A stretch of DNA of 64,000 nt, taken from contig CAVZCQ010000001.1 of assembly GCA_963773835.1 (NCBI GenBank), forward strand, positions 496,001 through 560,000, written 5' to 3'. The position numbers and the translations under genes are program-made. Positions 45,085 to 53,703 of the stretch are shown here, piece by piece; positions within the stretch are counted from its first letter, which is position 1, and each line of letters begins with the position of its first letter. A model generated the notes under the pieces. That model was not told where the DNA came from and made no database searches. It saw only the letters and a list, made by a program, of their open reading frames with translations. The stretch comes from JOPF136 sp963773835. GTDB lineage: Bacteria > Acidobacteriota > Terriglobia > Acidiferrales > UBA7541.

Positions 45085-45699
45085 CTAGGAGCGGGGAACG
45101 CGTTTGATGGTGCAGCCGAACGCTTTGGTTTCCGAGACGGCGACGGTCCGGCCTGCGGCGACGGCCTCGAGGGCATCGTTCAGGTCGCGCTTGCTGATGC
45201 CGGAGGGGTCTTTGCTGTCGTCGATGCGGCCGTGGTAACGGAGCGTGCCGGAGGCGTCGAACAGATAGGTCTCCGGAGTGAAAGAAGTGCCGAGGGCGTC
45301 GGCGAGGCGGTTGTCGTTGTCTTTCAGGATGGGAAAGGTGAGGCCGTGCTCGCGGGCGTGGGCGGAGACGGCTTCGGGGGATTCGGTGCGGTTGGCGTTG
45401 ATGCCGACGACTCCGAAACCGCGCGCGCGCCACTGCTGGGCCAGACCTTCCATGCGCTCGTTGTAAGCGTTGGAGACGGGGCACTGGACGGAGACGAAGA
45501 TGACGAGCAGCCCGTTCTTATTGGCGTAGTTGGAGAGGCTGATGGTCTCGCCCGTGAGGGTGGCGAGTTGGATGGCCGGCATCTTGCTGCCGATGGGAGG
45601 AGCGGGGGGGACTTCACCAGAGCCGAACTTTTGCTGCGCGAAGGCGATGCCGGCCGTCAACGCCAGAATAGCGAGAACACTCAAAACTCGAAGGCGCAT
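45085..45699 (-). CDS. AhpC/TSA-family thioredoxin-fold protein
   Basis: A 204-residue exported protein with a signal peptide (VLSVLAILALTAGIAFAQ) and a strong AGGAGG site before its ATG. The thioredoxin fold carries a single cysteine in FVSVQCPVSNAY, where peroxiredoxin-like or copper-chaperone-like proteins have theirs. The TFPILKDNDNRLADALG and TPETYLFDASGTLRYHGRID motifs are typical of the redoxin family. A CysC pair is not formed, so it is not a classical thioredoxin. It precedes the TlpA-like gene by 18 bases, implying a redox pair. Confidence 0.85.
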   Translation of the reverse strand: MRLRVLSVLAILALTAGIAFAQQKFGSGEVPPAPPIGSKMPAIQLATLTGETISLSNYANKNGLLVIFVSVQCPVSNAYNERMEGLAQQWRARGFGVVGINANRTESPEAVSAHAREHGLTFPILKDNDNRLADALGTSFTPETYLFDASGTLRYHGRIDDSKDPSGISKRDLNDALEAVAAGRTVAVSETKAFGCTIKRVPRS

Positions 45700-45831
45700 G
45701 CTTTCCTCCTGGGACGTGGCCCGTTTTCCGGGCCTGAATTGACGGGGTGCTCAGCGCGGGCCACCCCGATGGGTTTAGATGTCGCGAGCGCCCCGAATGT
45801 TAACACCGGATGGGAAATGGCAGAGGGGCTG

Positions 45832-46683
45832 CTACGCGGATTCGCGGCCCGAGGGCGCCCGCTCCATCTGCAGGCGCTCCTCTCCCGCATATACGACAAA
45901 TCTTCGGCCTCGGAGGAAGCCTACGAGCGTCATTCGGAGTTCGCGAGCGAGGCGCACGGCCAGACTGGAAGGCGCGGAAACCGAGGCGACCAGGGGGATG
46001 CCCGTGGCTGCGGCCTTCTGGATGATTTCGAACCCGCCCCGGCCGCTGACCATCAGGAGCGAGTTGGAAAGAGGAAGGCGGCCGCCGAGAAGGGCCCAGC
46101 CGGCGATTTTGTCCACGGCGTTGTGGCGGCCGATGTCTTCGCGCTGGACTTCGAGCTCACCCTGAGCGGAGAACAGGGCAGCAGCGTGCAGGCCGCCGGT
46201 GCGCCCAAAGATGGCCTGGCCAGCGCGGAGGCTGTCCGGGAGGAGGCATAGGGTTTCGGCGCTCACACGGAAGTCAGGATTCGGCGGAGGAATACCGCGG
46301 AGACGCACGGAGTCGATGGAAGCTTTGCCGCAAATGCCGCAGCTCGAGGTGGCGTAGAAGTTGCGGCGGACGCGGTCGAGGCCGGCGAGAGCATCAGCGT
46401 CCAGGTCAACCTGCACGATGTTGCCCTGTTCGGTGGGTTTGCAGCCGGAGGCGGGGGCGATCGAGCGAATCTGCTCGCGGCGCTGAATCAGGCCTTCGGT
46501 GAAGAGGAAGCCGGCGGCGAGTTCGAGGTCGTGGCCGGGGGTGCGCATGGTGACGCTGACGGGGACATCCCCGGCGCGAATTTCGAGCGGCTCCTCGCCG
46601 GCGAGGTAGTCCTGGAAGGGACGGAGGCGGCCGTCCTGCCATTCCTGGACGAGTGTGAGGTCCACGCTGCGTGGTGGTGGCAA
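45832..46683 (-). CDS. fdhD: FdhD formate dehydrogenase accessory sulfurtransferase
   Basis: A protein of about 283 residues that hands sulfur to the molybdenum cofactor of formate dehydrogenase. The family motifs are TPGHDLELAAGFLFTEGLI, the sulfur-carrying SSCGICGKAS pair, RTGGLHAAALF and REDIGRHNAVDK. The frame is open to 46875 but the extra N-terminus has no family similarity, so TTG 46683 is suggested and GTG 46665 is another option. No formate dehydrogenase gene is in this window. It is divergent from a 7Fe ferredoxin. Confidence 0.9.
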   Translation of the reverse strand: MPPPRSVDLTLVQEWQDGRLRPFQDYLAGEEPLEIRAGDVPVSVTMRTPGHDLELAAGFLFTEGLIQRREQIRSIAPASGCKPTEQGNIVQVDLDADALAGLDRVRRNFYATSSCGICGKASIDSVRLRGIPPPNPDFRVSAETLCLLPDSLRAGQAIFGRTGGLHAAALFSAQGELEVQREDIGRHNAVDKIAGWALLGGRLPLSNSLLMVSGRGGFEIIQKAAATGIPLVASVSAPSSLAVRLARELRMTLVGFLRGRRFVVYAGEERLQMERAPSGRESA

Positions 46684-46918
46684 AACGAGTTCGCCTCTGG
46701 CATGCCGTGATTGCCGACAGCAAAGGGAGCATACACCACCTTGGAATGCGCACGAACGATGGGCGGTGCGTCCGGCTGACTCTGTGGGACCAGGAAAAGA
46801 TTCAACACGGAGAACGGGGAGACACCGAGGACGCAGAGCGAGGAGCCGGCTTTGCGAACGGGAGGCTATTTCCATGTGGGCACAACGGGGGGCGTGTCAT
46901 CTGCGCGCAGACCGAAAG

Positions 46919-46947
46919 TTGTTTGCGCGGGGCTTTGGTGATATAAA
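46919..46947 (+). promoter_or_regulatory. promoter of the 7Fe ferredoxin gene
   Basis: TTGTTT (46919-46924), exact 17-base spacer, TATAAA (46942-46947), 67 bases before the ATG. It lies in the 331-base gap between fdhD and the ferredoxin, which otherwise shows nothing recognisable. Confidence 0.65.
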
Positions 46948-47014
46948 AACATTGATGGTCGGAGGGGTCGCTCGCAGGATCGCGGGCGCGCACTATTAAC
47001 CGAGGAGCTTTCCG

Positions 47015-47284
47015 ATGGCTTATGTGATTGCAGAACCCTGCATTGGGACGAAGGACACGGCCTGCGTGGACGTGTGTCCGGTGGACTGCATCCACCCGCG
47101 CAAAGACGAGCCGGCCTTTGCCAACGAGACCCAACTTTATATTCATCCCACGGAGTGCATTGACTGCGGCGCCTGCGTGCCGGTGTGTCCGGTGACGGCG
47201 ATCTTCGCGCTGGAGGACCTGCCGGAGAAATGGGCCAATTTTGCGGCCACCAACTCCGACTGGTACGCGAAGAAGCAGGCTTGA
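47015..47284 (+). CDS. fdxA: 7Fe ferredoxin
   Basis: An 89-residue FdxA-type ferredoxin. Cys9, Cys17 and Cys58 fit a [3Fe-4S] cluster, and Cys21, Cys48, Cys51 and Cys54 a [4Fe-4S] cluster, by comparison with Azotobacter FdI. The position matching FdI Cys11 is not a cysteine here, as the sequence reads CIGTKDTAC, which supports the 3Fe assignment. The WANFAATNSDWYAKK tail is a common C-terminal extension. ATG follows GAGGAGC. It has its own promoter, and probably carries electrons for several enzymes. Confidence 0.93.
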   Translation: MAYVIAEPCIGTKDTACVDVCPVDCIHPRKDEPAFANETQLYIHPTECIDCGACVPVCPVTAIFALEDLPEKWANFAATNSDWYAKKQA

Positions 47285-47467
47285 TCCGGGGCGCGAGATT
47301 CGCACGACAATCGTCCATCCATCCATGCGGCTTTCGGAGTTCCCGCTTGGAAGTTTCGAGCTGCTTTTTGGCGCGTTTCCCTCAACTGTTTTCGGGAGCG
47401 CGATAGTGTGCCCTGGAGTCCTTGATTTGCGGCTGATGAACCCCTGAAAATGAATTGTCCGGCAGGC

Positions 47468-47860
47468 TTAGTGCGGGGAGCGCGTGAGGGTTGGCTCGCG
47501 CCGATGGGCGCGGCGAAGGCGGGGATAGCGGCGCGGCAGGGCTTCGCCGCGTGCGTCCGCGTCCAGCCAATCGCGCACGGCGCGGCGCAACGCTTCGAGG
47601 CACAGTCCACGATAGCCGGCAGGGAATCCTTCCACCTTTGCGAGGCCGCGGCGCATGAGCGAGCGCATGCCGTCCAGGTTGTGCTTCTGGTGGTGGTAGA
47701 AGCCGGCGGCAATCTGGATGATGCCCTGGAGGAAGGTCTTGTCGGGCTCGGGGGCAACGAGCCAGATGGCCTCCCAGGATTCGTGCGAGTGCCAGAACTG
47801 GAGGGTGTTGAACTGGCGTAGGCCGCGTGTGAAGGCGGCGCGTTGTTCGCCGTCGGTCAT
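47468..47860 (-). CDS. DUF309 protein
   Basis: A 130-residue protein from ATG 47860; the frame is open to 47947 without a better start. The DUF309 signature is clear: FNTLQFWHSHESWEAIWL followed by FLQGIIQIAAGFYHHQK. Conserved His and Glu residues in the HSHESWE helix may bind a metal. The family is widespread and of unknown function. The C-terminus is Arg-rich (PRLRRAHRRE). Upstream lies a gap of 320 bases shared with the GH57 gene. Confidence 0.85.
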   Translation of the reverse strand: MTDGEQRAAFTRGLRQFNTLQFWHSHESWEAIWLVAPEPDKTFLQGIIQIAAGFYHHQKHNLDGMRSLMRRGLAKVEGFPAGYRGLCLEALRRAVRDWLDADARGEALPRRYPRLRRAHRREPTLTRSPH

Positions 47861-48180
47861 GGAGTTGATTGGCTGGCTCGGAGCACGAATGGTGGTGTCC
47901 GCCCCACCGTCTGCAGAACAACCTACCAGACACAGATGCAGACGCATAGACTGGCTGGCATGAGAGATTCCAGTGCGATCGAGGCGCCGAAGATTGCCGT
48001 CCAGCCGGTTGGCGTGCGGCTAGGAATCGTGCCGGCGCGGGGGAGTCGCAGACGGCCGCACTTCACCCCTAGGCACCCGGACACGGGCTGCCTTGCCGTA
48101 AGGCGGCCCGCTAACTTGAAAGCAGTAGTGCGGCGCAAACCACATAGGGTATCGTACTCACTTGCTCCTGGGGGAATTCC
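47861..48180. other. 320-base divergent gap, hairpin only
   Basis: Lies between DUF309 (minus) and the GH57 gene (plus). A hairpin with GGGCTGCCTT and AAGGCGGCCC arms (48087-48110) is visible. A weak TTGAAA at 48116 could be a -35 element, without a good partner. Nothing else is recognised. Confidence 0.4.
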
Positions 48181-50355
48181 TTGTCGAAGTTTCGACTGTT
48201 GCTGCTCATCCACGCGCACCAGCCCATCGGGAATTTTGAAGCCGTATTTGAGAATTCGTACCAGAAGTCGTATCTACCCTTTGTGAAAGCGGTGGAACGG
48301 CACCCCGGGATCCGTATCGGACTGCACATCAGCGGGCCGCTGCTGGAATGGATGGACGCGCGGCATCCGGATTATTTCGCCCTGCTGCGGGAACTGGTGG
48401 AAAAAGGGCAGGTGGAGATGGTGGGCTCGGGATTCTACGAGCCGATTCTGATTTCGATTCCCCCCGAAGACCGCATCGAGCAAATCCGGCTCATGTCGCA
48501 TTACCTGGAGAAGCAGTTCGGGCGGCGGCCGCAGGGGGCGTGGCTGACGGAACGAGTGTGGGAGCCGCAATTGCCGTGGACGCTTTCGGCGGCGGGGGTG
48601 GAATACACGCTGGTGGACGACGTGCATTTTCTGGGGGCCGGATTTGAGCTGGCGGACCTGTTCGGCTACTACCTGACGGAAGACCTGAACCAGGTGGTGA
48701 AAGTAATCCCCGGGCTGAAGCGGCTGAGGTATCTGGTGCCGTTCGGGCGGGTGGAGGAAAGTATCGAGTTCCTGAGGCGGTCGTCGCAGGCGCATCCCGG
48801 CGGGATGGCGGCGATGGGAGACGACTGCGAGAAGTTCGGGGTGTGGCCCGAAACGTATGACCACTGCTACGTGCACGGGTGGCTGGACCAGTGGTTTTCG
48901 GCCATTGAGAAAAATTCCGAGTGGCTGGAGACGGGACTGCCGGGCGACCTGGTGGCGGCGTACCAGCCGCTAGGCCGGGCGGATCTTCCCACGGCGTCTT
49001 ACACGGAGCTGACGGAATGGGCGCTGCCCACGCCGGCACGGAAACGGTTCCACGCGCTGCTGCAGGAGTTTTCAAACCGGCCCGACGTGCTCGTGTTCCT
49101 GCGCGGGAGCTTCTGGCGGACGTTCCTGACGAAATACAGCGAAGCCAACCTGCTGCACAAAAAGATGCTAAACGTGTCGGCGAAATACCACCGGCTGGCG
49201 AAGGAGGTGCGGCGGGGACTGCCGCTACGGCGCGCGGTGGATCAGGCGGGAGTGCATCTGCTGCGGGCGCAGTGTAACGATGCGTACTGGCACGGGGTGT
49301 TCGGCGGGCTCTATGCTCCCCATCTGCGGGCAGCGCTCTGGCGGGAGCTGGTGATGGCGGAAAAGCTGGCGGACGCGGCGGACCACGGTGTGCCCAGCTA
49401 TGCGGAGGTGTTCACGCTGGATTTCGACGCGGACGGGCGGGAGGAGATGTACCACGTGTCGGAATCGTACGCGGCGCTGACGAAGCCGTGGGACGGCGGG
49501 ACGATGGTGGCTCTGGACTTCCGCGTTTCGGACGTGACGCTGATCAACTCAATCCAGCGGAGGCCGGAGGCTTACCACGACCGGCTGCGGCAGGCCGGAG
49601 CGTCGCCGCAGCAGGCCACGGAGGTCGCTTCGATCCACGACATGACGCGGGTGAAGGAGGCGGGGCTCGACCGGTTCCTGCGCTACGACCACTGGGCGCG
49701 AAACTCGTTCCGGCTGTACCTGTTCCCGCCGTGGAAGAAGTGCGAGGACTACGGGGAGCTCCGGCTGGAGGAGTCGCCGGCGTTCGCGGGCGGTGAGTAT
49801 GCGGTGGCGGCGGGGACGCCGGAGCGGCTGGAGCTGCTGTTCCAGGCCCCGTTTACCGCGCGGGCTGCGCTGAAGCCTCCGGAGGGCAAACTGCTGCACG
49901 CTTCGAAGACGTTTCTTTTCTCACGGACCGGGAAAGGATTCGAGATCGCGTGCCATCTGGCGCTCTCCAATCACACGGGAGAGCCGCTGCGGCTGTATGC
50001 GGGCCTCGAGACGGTGTTCAACCTGCTGGCGCCGGACGCGGCGGACCGCTACTTCGAGTGGAATGGGGCGCGGCAGCCGCTGAGGTGGGCGGGGACCGTG
50101 CCGGGCGGGGAGCTGCGGCTGGTGGATGAATGGCAAAACGTGTCCATCACGCTCACTGCGGGAAACGGGCGCGAGTTCTGGATTGCGCCAATCGAGACGG
50201 TGACGGAATCCGAGGAGGGATTCGAGCGGGTGTACCAGGGTTCCCAGATTCTTTCCGTGTGGCCGCTGGAGCTGCCACCGGGCGCGCTCTGGACGGGACG
50301 GTTCACGCTGCGGGTGGGACTGGCGCGCACGCCGGCGCCGAAACGGAAGGCGTGA
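48181..50355 (+). CDS. GH57 alpha-glucanotransferase/amylase
   Basis: A 724-residue glycoside hydrolase family 57 enzyme. The catalytic nucleophile is Glu124 in WLTERVWEP and the acid/base is Asp214 in GDDCEKFG, at nearly the same positions as Glu123 and Asp214 of Thermococcus 4-alpha-glucanotransferase. The N-terminal IHAHQPIGNF and GSGFYEPIL motifs are typical. A C-terminal beta-rich domain follows from about residue 400. It probably rearranges or degrades glycogen-type alpha-glucans in the cytoplasm; no signal peptide is seen. TTG 48181 follows a GGGGG site. Confidence 0.93.
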   Translation: MSKFRLLLLIHAHQPIGNFEAVFENSYQKSYLPFVKAVERHPGIRIGLHISGPLLEWMDARHPDYFALLRELVEKGQVEMVGSGFYEPILISIPPEDRIEQIRLMSHYLEKQFGRRPQGAWLTERVWEPQLPWTLSAAGVEYTLVDDVHFLGAGFELADLFGYYLTEDLNQVVKVIPGLKRLRYLVPFGRVEESIEFLRRSSQAHPGGMAAMGDDCEKFGVWPETYDHCYVHGWLDQWFSAIEKNSEWLETGLPGDLVAAYQPLGRADLPTASYTELTEWALPTPARKRFHALLQEFSNRPDVLVFLRGSFWRTFLTKYSEANLLHKKMLNVSAKYHRLAKEVRRGLPLRRAVDQAGVHLLRAQCNDAYWHGVFGGLYAPHLRAALWRELVMAEKLADAADHGVPSYAEVFTLDFDADGREEMYHVSESYAALTKPWDGGTMVALDFRVSDVTLINSIQRRPEAYHDRLRQAGASPQQATEVASIHDMTRVKEAGLDRFLRYDHWARNSFRLYLFPPWKKCEDYGELRLEESPAFAGGEYAVAAGTPERLELLFQAPFTARAALKPPEGKLLHASKTFLFSRTGKGFEIACHLALSNHTGEPLRLYAGLETVFNLLAPDAADRYFEWNGARQPLRWAGTVPGGELRLVDEWQNVSITLTAGNGREFWIAPIETVTESEEGFERVYQGSQILSVWPLELPPGALWTGRFTLRVGLARTPAPKRKA

Positions 50356-50428
50356 GCGACGGATTGCCGGTTGCTGAGCGCGTCTGCTAGAGTGCCGTAT
50401 CGGAATTTGGAAGCGAGGTGGAAGAGGC

Positions 50429-50602
50429 ATGGCCGTCAGTAAAGAACTGCTCGATATCCTGGTTTGCCCGGTCTGCAAGACGCCGGTTACGCTTACGCCG
50501 GACTCCCAGGGCCTGAAGTGCGGGACGTGCCATCGCGTGTATCCGATCCGCGACGACATTCCCGTGATGCTGGTGGACGAAGCGCGCGTCGAAGGAAGCT
50601 GA
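50429..50602 (+). CDS. Trm112-like zinc-finger protein
   Basis: A 57-residue protein too small to be noticed easily. It has two CPVC/CGTC-type pairs: Cys13-x2-Cys16 and Cys31-x2-Cys34, the Trm112/YcaR zinc knuckle. ILVCPVCKTPV, then YPIRDDIPVMLVDEA, is the family pattern. GAGGTGGAAGAGG precedes the ATG. In bacteria YcaR-like proteins often accompany lipid A or LPS genes. Here it precedes a heptose-7-phosphate kinase gene (hldA-like), which fits that association. Confidence 0.85.
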   Translation: MAVSKELLDILVCPVCKTPVTLTPDSQGLKCGTCHRVYPIRDDIPVMLVDEARVEGS

Positions 50603-50659
50603 CGGGTAGAGATTCGAGCTCGCTGAGGATGTGATTCGGCGGCGAGACCAGCGGCGCGC

Positions 50660-50693
50660 AGGAGAGGGCGGACAGGTGGGTCCGTCCCTCCTG
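50660..50693. repeat. imperfect GGCGGAC-type hairpin
   Basis: GGAGAGGGCGGAC and GTCCGTCCCTCC arms with one mismatch around a 6-base loop, between the Trm112-like gene and the heptose kinase gene. Related to the perfect copies at 42927 and 51827. Confidence 0.5.
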
Positions 50694-50735
50694 AAAGCAA
50701 CCTGCTGACGTTCCTGAAATCCTTTGGAAACTGTG

Positions 50736-51794
50736 ATGGCATCCCCAAAGAAACTCGCACGCTGGCTGGGCGGGATGGCGAATCGCCGCGTCGGCGTGGT
50801 GGGCGACTTCATGCTGGACGGCTACGTGTGGGGGAACGCGACAAAGCTTTCACCCGAGGCGGCCGTGCCCGTGGTGGACTTTGTGGAGGAGAGCGAATGC
50901 CCGGGGGGCGCGGGAAACGTGGCGGCAAACCTGGCGGCGCTGGGAGCACGGGTGAGCGCGTTCGGCGTATCCGGAGAGGACCTGGAAGCGGAACGGCTGC
51001 GGACGGCGCTCGTGGAGCGGGGGATTGAAGCGCGCGGCGTGCTGGCTGACCGCGGGCGGCGGACGACATTGAAAACGCGGATCATCGCGCGGCACCAGCA
51101 GGTGGTGCGCGTGGACCGCGAGACGCGCGCGCCGCTCAGTGGAGAGATGGAGGAAAGGCTGATCGCAAAAATCGTGGGGGCACTGAAAGGAACCCGCGGC
51201 GGGCGTCGCATGGAAGCGCTCGTGATTTCCGACTACGACAAAGGGACGGTGACGGAGGAGCTGGCGCGGCGCGTGCTGGCCGTATGCGTGAAGCTGGGCG
51301 TTCCGGCGATTGTGAAACCGAAAAAGTCGATGCTGGCGACGTATCCGGGCGCATCGACAATCGTGCTGAATAGCGAGGAGGCGGGTTTTTTGGTGGCCCG
51401 GCCAGTGGAGGATGACGAGTCGGTGGAGCTTGCGGGGGCGCAACTACTCGAGAAATTCAAATCAGGCGCGGTGGTGCTGACGCGCGGGCCGCGCGGGATG
51501 ATGGTATTCGAGCCGGGAGCGGCGCGGCCTGTGCGGATTGCCGCGCTGGGACAGGAGGGGCCGTTTGGCCCGCGAATCGGGGAGCGCGAAACGGCGAAGC
51601 GCGGATTGCAGGTGTTTGACGTGACGGGAGCCGGAGACACCGTGTTGGCGACGCTGGCGCTGGCGGTAGCGGCGGGAGCGCCGATGGGGGACGCGGCGGT
51701 GTTGGGAAATGCGGCGGCAAGGATTGTGGTGAGTAAATTGGGAACAGCGACGGTGTCTGCGGCCGAACTTGGGGCGCTGGTGAGCTCGCTGTAA
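50736..51794 (+). CDS. hldA: D-glycero-beta-D-manno-heptose-7-phosphate kinase
   Basis: A 352-residue PfkB-family kinase making heptose-1,7-bisphosphate for ADP-heptose, the LPS core sugar. The N-terminal VGVVGDFMLDGYVWGNATKL and GGAGNVAANLAALGA match HldA/RfaE1. The PfkB signature FDVTGAGDTVLATLALAV is at the end. No cytidylyltransferase domain is fused, so HldC must be separate. ATG 50736 is used; TTG 50724 is four codons upstream. It supports a Gram-negative envelope for the host. Confidence 0.92.
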   Translation: MASPKKLARWLGGMANRRVGVVGDFMLDGYVWGNATKLSPEAAVPVVDFVEESECPGGAGNVAANLAALGARVSAFGVSGEDLEAERLRTALVERGIEARGVLADRGRRTTLKTRIIARHQQVVRVDRETRAPLSGEMEERLIAKIVGALKGTRGGRRMEALVISDYDKGTVTEELARRVLAVCVKLGVPAIVKPKKSMLATYPGASTIVLNSEEAGFLVARPVEDDESVELAGAQLLEKFKSGAVVLTRGPRGMMVFEPGAARPVRIAALGQEGPFGPRIGERETAKRGLQVFDVTGAGDTVLATLALAVAAGAPMGDAAVLGNAAARIVVSKLGTATVSAAELGALVSSL

Positions 51795-51826
51795 GCGGAA
51801 TTGTCGCGGGGAGAGCAGAAAATTCG

Positions 51827-51846
51827 GGCGGACAGGAGCGTCCGCC
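51827..51846. terminator. GGCGGAC hairpin between convergent genes
   Basis: Perfect GGCGGAC (51827-51833) and GTCCGCC (51840-51846) arms with a 6-base loop, between the convergent heptose kinase and a membrane protein gene. Stem and loop length match the copy at 42927-42946. Confidence 0.55.
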
Positions 51847-51866
51847 TCATCGCGGGCGGGATTGAT

Positions 51867-52331
51867 TCAGCGGACGATGTGGATTTCTTCCGGGGCGTAG
51901 CTGATGGACTGGTCGGAACGTTCCACCCAGAGGCGGATTTCCTTGGTGTCGCGTCTTTTGGGGTCGCTGCCAGCGGGAAACGGCGAGTAGGCGCTGACGG
52001 CAATCGTGATGATGACGCCGGAAGCGCCTCCAGGACTTCTGGAGGAAACCAGGTCGTAGCTCTTGACCGGGCCGTATTCGCCGCTGGGTCCCCAATCGCG
52101 CATGAAATCCTGAAACGAATAGCTGGAAGCCGGCTTCCAGGTGCGATAGGCGGCCTGATATTCGCCGGACACGAGCTCGGAGAGGAACAGGCGGGCGGTG
52201 GCCTTTTCCGTGTGGAAGCGGAGAAGAAGATAGAGCGGAATGGAAACGGCGAGCAGGACAGCGGCAGCGATGATCACATAGCGCGGCAGTTTGCTCGGTT
52301 CAGGTCCTGCGTCTCCATCCATCAGGCCCAA
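51867..52331 (-). CDS. single-span membrane protein, unknown function
   Basis: Not recognised. The 154-residue product (TTG 52331, with AAGGAG six bases upstream) has one transmembrane helix (about 17-37) near the N-terminus. The rest, about 115 residues, is mixed alpha/beta with GEYQAAYRTWKPASSY and VSAYSPFPAGSDPKRRD, likely extracytoplasmic. The frame is open to 52679, but no better start is seen. It is convergent with the heptose kinase gene and lies downstream of ddl in the same direction. The pattern FLSELVSGEYQAAYRTW resembles small DUF4878/NTF2-like periplasmic domains, but this is weak. Confidence 0.6.
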   Translation of the reverse strand: MGLMDGDAGPEPSKLPRYVIIAAAVLLAVSIPLYLLLRFHTEKATARLFLSELVSGEYQAAYRTWKPASSYSFQDFMRDWGPSGEYGPVKSYDLVSSRSPGGASGVIITIAVSAYSPFPAGSDPKRRDTKEIRLWVERSDQSISYAPEEIHIVR

Positions 52332-52514
52332 TGAAGGCTCCTTTTCACAACTCTGTCGTCTCATGCGAGGAAGAGAACCGTAGCAAATGCCGGAGCGGGG
52401 CGCAAATGGGGGGAGTGACTGGTGACTGGTGGCTGGTGAGGGAAAGACCTCCGTCAGGCTGTGGTGGATCAGCGGCGAACAGATCAGACCTAGGTGCGGG
52501 CAGAGCCGAAGGGC

Positions 52515-52534
52515 CGCGGGGCTTTCGCCCCGCG
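52515..52534 (-). terminator. GC-rich hairpin downstream of ddl
   Basis: Perfect 8-bp arms CGCGGGGC and GCCCCGCG with a 4-base loop (GAAA on the minus strand), directly after the ddl stop. No T tract follows, so it may stabilise or end the ddl transcript. Confidence 0.5.
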
Positions 52535-53671
52535 CTACACGTCGGTGCTGAGGGCGCCGGCAGCGCCTTCGGGGAGTTCGATGGCGTATTTGGTGCGGGA
52601 TTTTTCCTGGTGCTCCTCGAGGGCGAGGGCGATGAGGCGGTCGATGAGCTGCGAATAGGAGAGGCCGCTGGCTTCCCACATTTTGGGGTACATGCTGATG
52701 GAGGTGAACCCGGGAATGGTGTTCAGCTCGTTCAGGTAGATTTTGCCGGTGCGCTTTTCGAGGAAGAAATCAACGCGAGCCATGCCGCGGCACTCGATGG
52801 CGAGAAACGCGCGACGGGCATAGTCCTGGAATCGTTTCACCTGGGCGGGCTCGAGTTTGGCGGGGATGCGTAGCTCGGTGCCTTCCTCGAGGTATTTCGC
52901 GGTGTAATCGTAAAACTCGCGGTGCGGGATGATTTCGCCGGGAAGGGCGGTCTGGGGATCCAGATTGCCGAGGACGGCGACTTCGATTTCGCGGGCGTTG
53001 ACGGCGCGTTCGACCAGGATTTTCTGGGCGAATTGGGCGGCTTCGTCCATGGCCGCGGGGAGATCGCGCGCGCGGCGGACTTTGGTCATGCCGACGGAGG
53101 AACCGAGCGTGGCGGGTTTGACGAACACGGGAAAACGGAATTCGCGGGCAACGGCTTTCTGCACGGCCGCGGGATCGCGCTGCCATTCAGCGCGTGAAAT
53201 GGAGAGATATTCCACGACGGGCAGGCGCGCCTCGCGGAACAAACGTTTCTGGACGTCCTTGTCCATGCCCACAGCGGATCCGAGAACGCCGGCGCCGATG
53301 TAGGGCACTCCGGCGAGCTCGAGCAGGCCCTGCACCGTGCCGTCTTCGCCGAATGTGCCGTGGAGGACGGGGAACATCACGTCAATGCGCGAGGGCGGGC
53401 GGGCCGGGGACTCGCCGACAGCCATGAGCGAGCCGGCGCTGGGGTCGGGCGGGAGGACGACGCGGTGGCCGCGCTTGAGCACGTCGGGCAGCAGCTTCTG
53501 GGCGCTCTCGCCGACCAGCCAGCGGCCGTCCTTGGCGATGCCGATGGGAACGGCCTCGTATTTCTCGGGGTCGAGCGCGCGGAGGACGGATTGCGCGGAG
53601 GCGATGGAGACTTCGTGCTCGCCGGACCGCCCGCCAAACAGAACGCCCACGCGGATGCGTTTGGAATTCAT
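52535..53671 (-). CDS. ddl: D-alanine--D-alanine ligase
   Basis: A 378-residue ATP-grasp enzyme that makes the D-Ala-D-Ala end of peptidoglycan precursors. Signature 1 HGTFGEDGTVQGLLELAGVP and signature 2 with MARVDFFLEKRTGKIYLNEL, NTIPGFTSISMYPKMW are intact. The N-terminal FGGRSGEHEVSIASAQSVL and the ATP-binding VKPATLGSSVGMTKV are also present. It lies 32 bases after the arginase gene on the minus strand. A hairpin follows the stop. Confidence 0.95.
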   Translation of the reverse strand: MNSKRIRVGVLFGGRSGEHEVSIASAQSVLRALDPEKYEAVPIGIAKDGRWLVGESAQKLLPDVLKRGHRVVLPPDPSAGSLMAVGESPARPPSRIDVMFPVLHGTFGEDGTVQGLLELAGVPYIGAGVLGSAVGMDKDVQKRLFREARLPVVEYLSISRAEWQRDPAAVQKAVAREFRFPVFVKPATLGSSVGMTKVRRARDLPAAMDEAAQFAQKILVERAVNAREIEVAVLGNLDPQTALPGEIIPHREFYDYTAKYLEEGTELRIPAKLEPAQVKRFQDYARRAFLAIECRGMARVDFFLEKRTGKIYLNELNTIPGFTSISMYPKMWEASGLSYSQLIDRLIALALEEHQEKSRTKYAIELPEGAAGALSTDV

Positions 53672-53703
53672 GGCGGCTCAGGCCGGGGGGATGCGCCGGG
53701 CCA

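Noticed and set aside
48116..48150. promoter before the GH57 gene
   Set aside because: TTGAAA has no -10 partner at a normal distance.
50724..50735. TTG start for the heptose kinase gene
   Set aside because: ATG 50736 gives the usual family length; the extra four residues are not supported.
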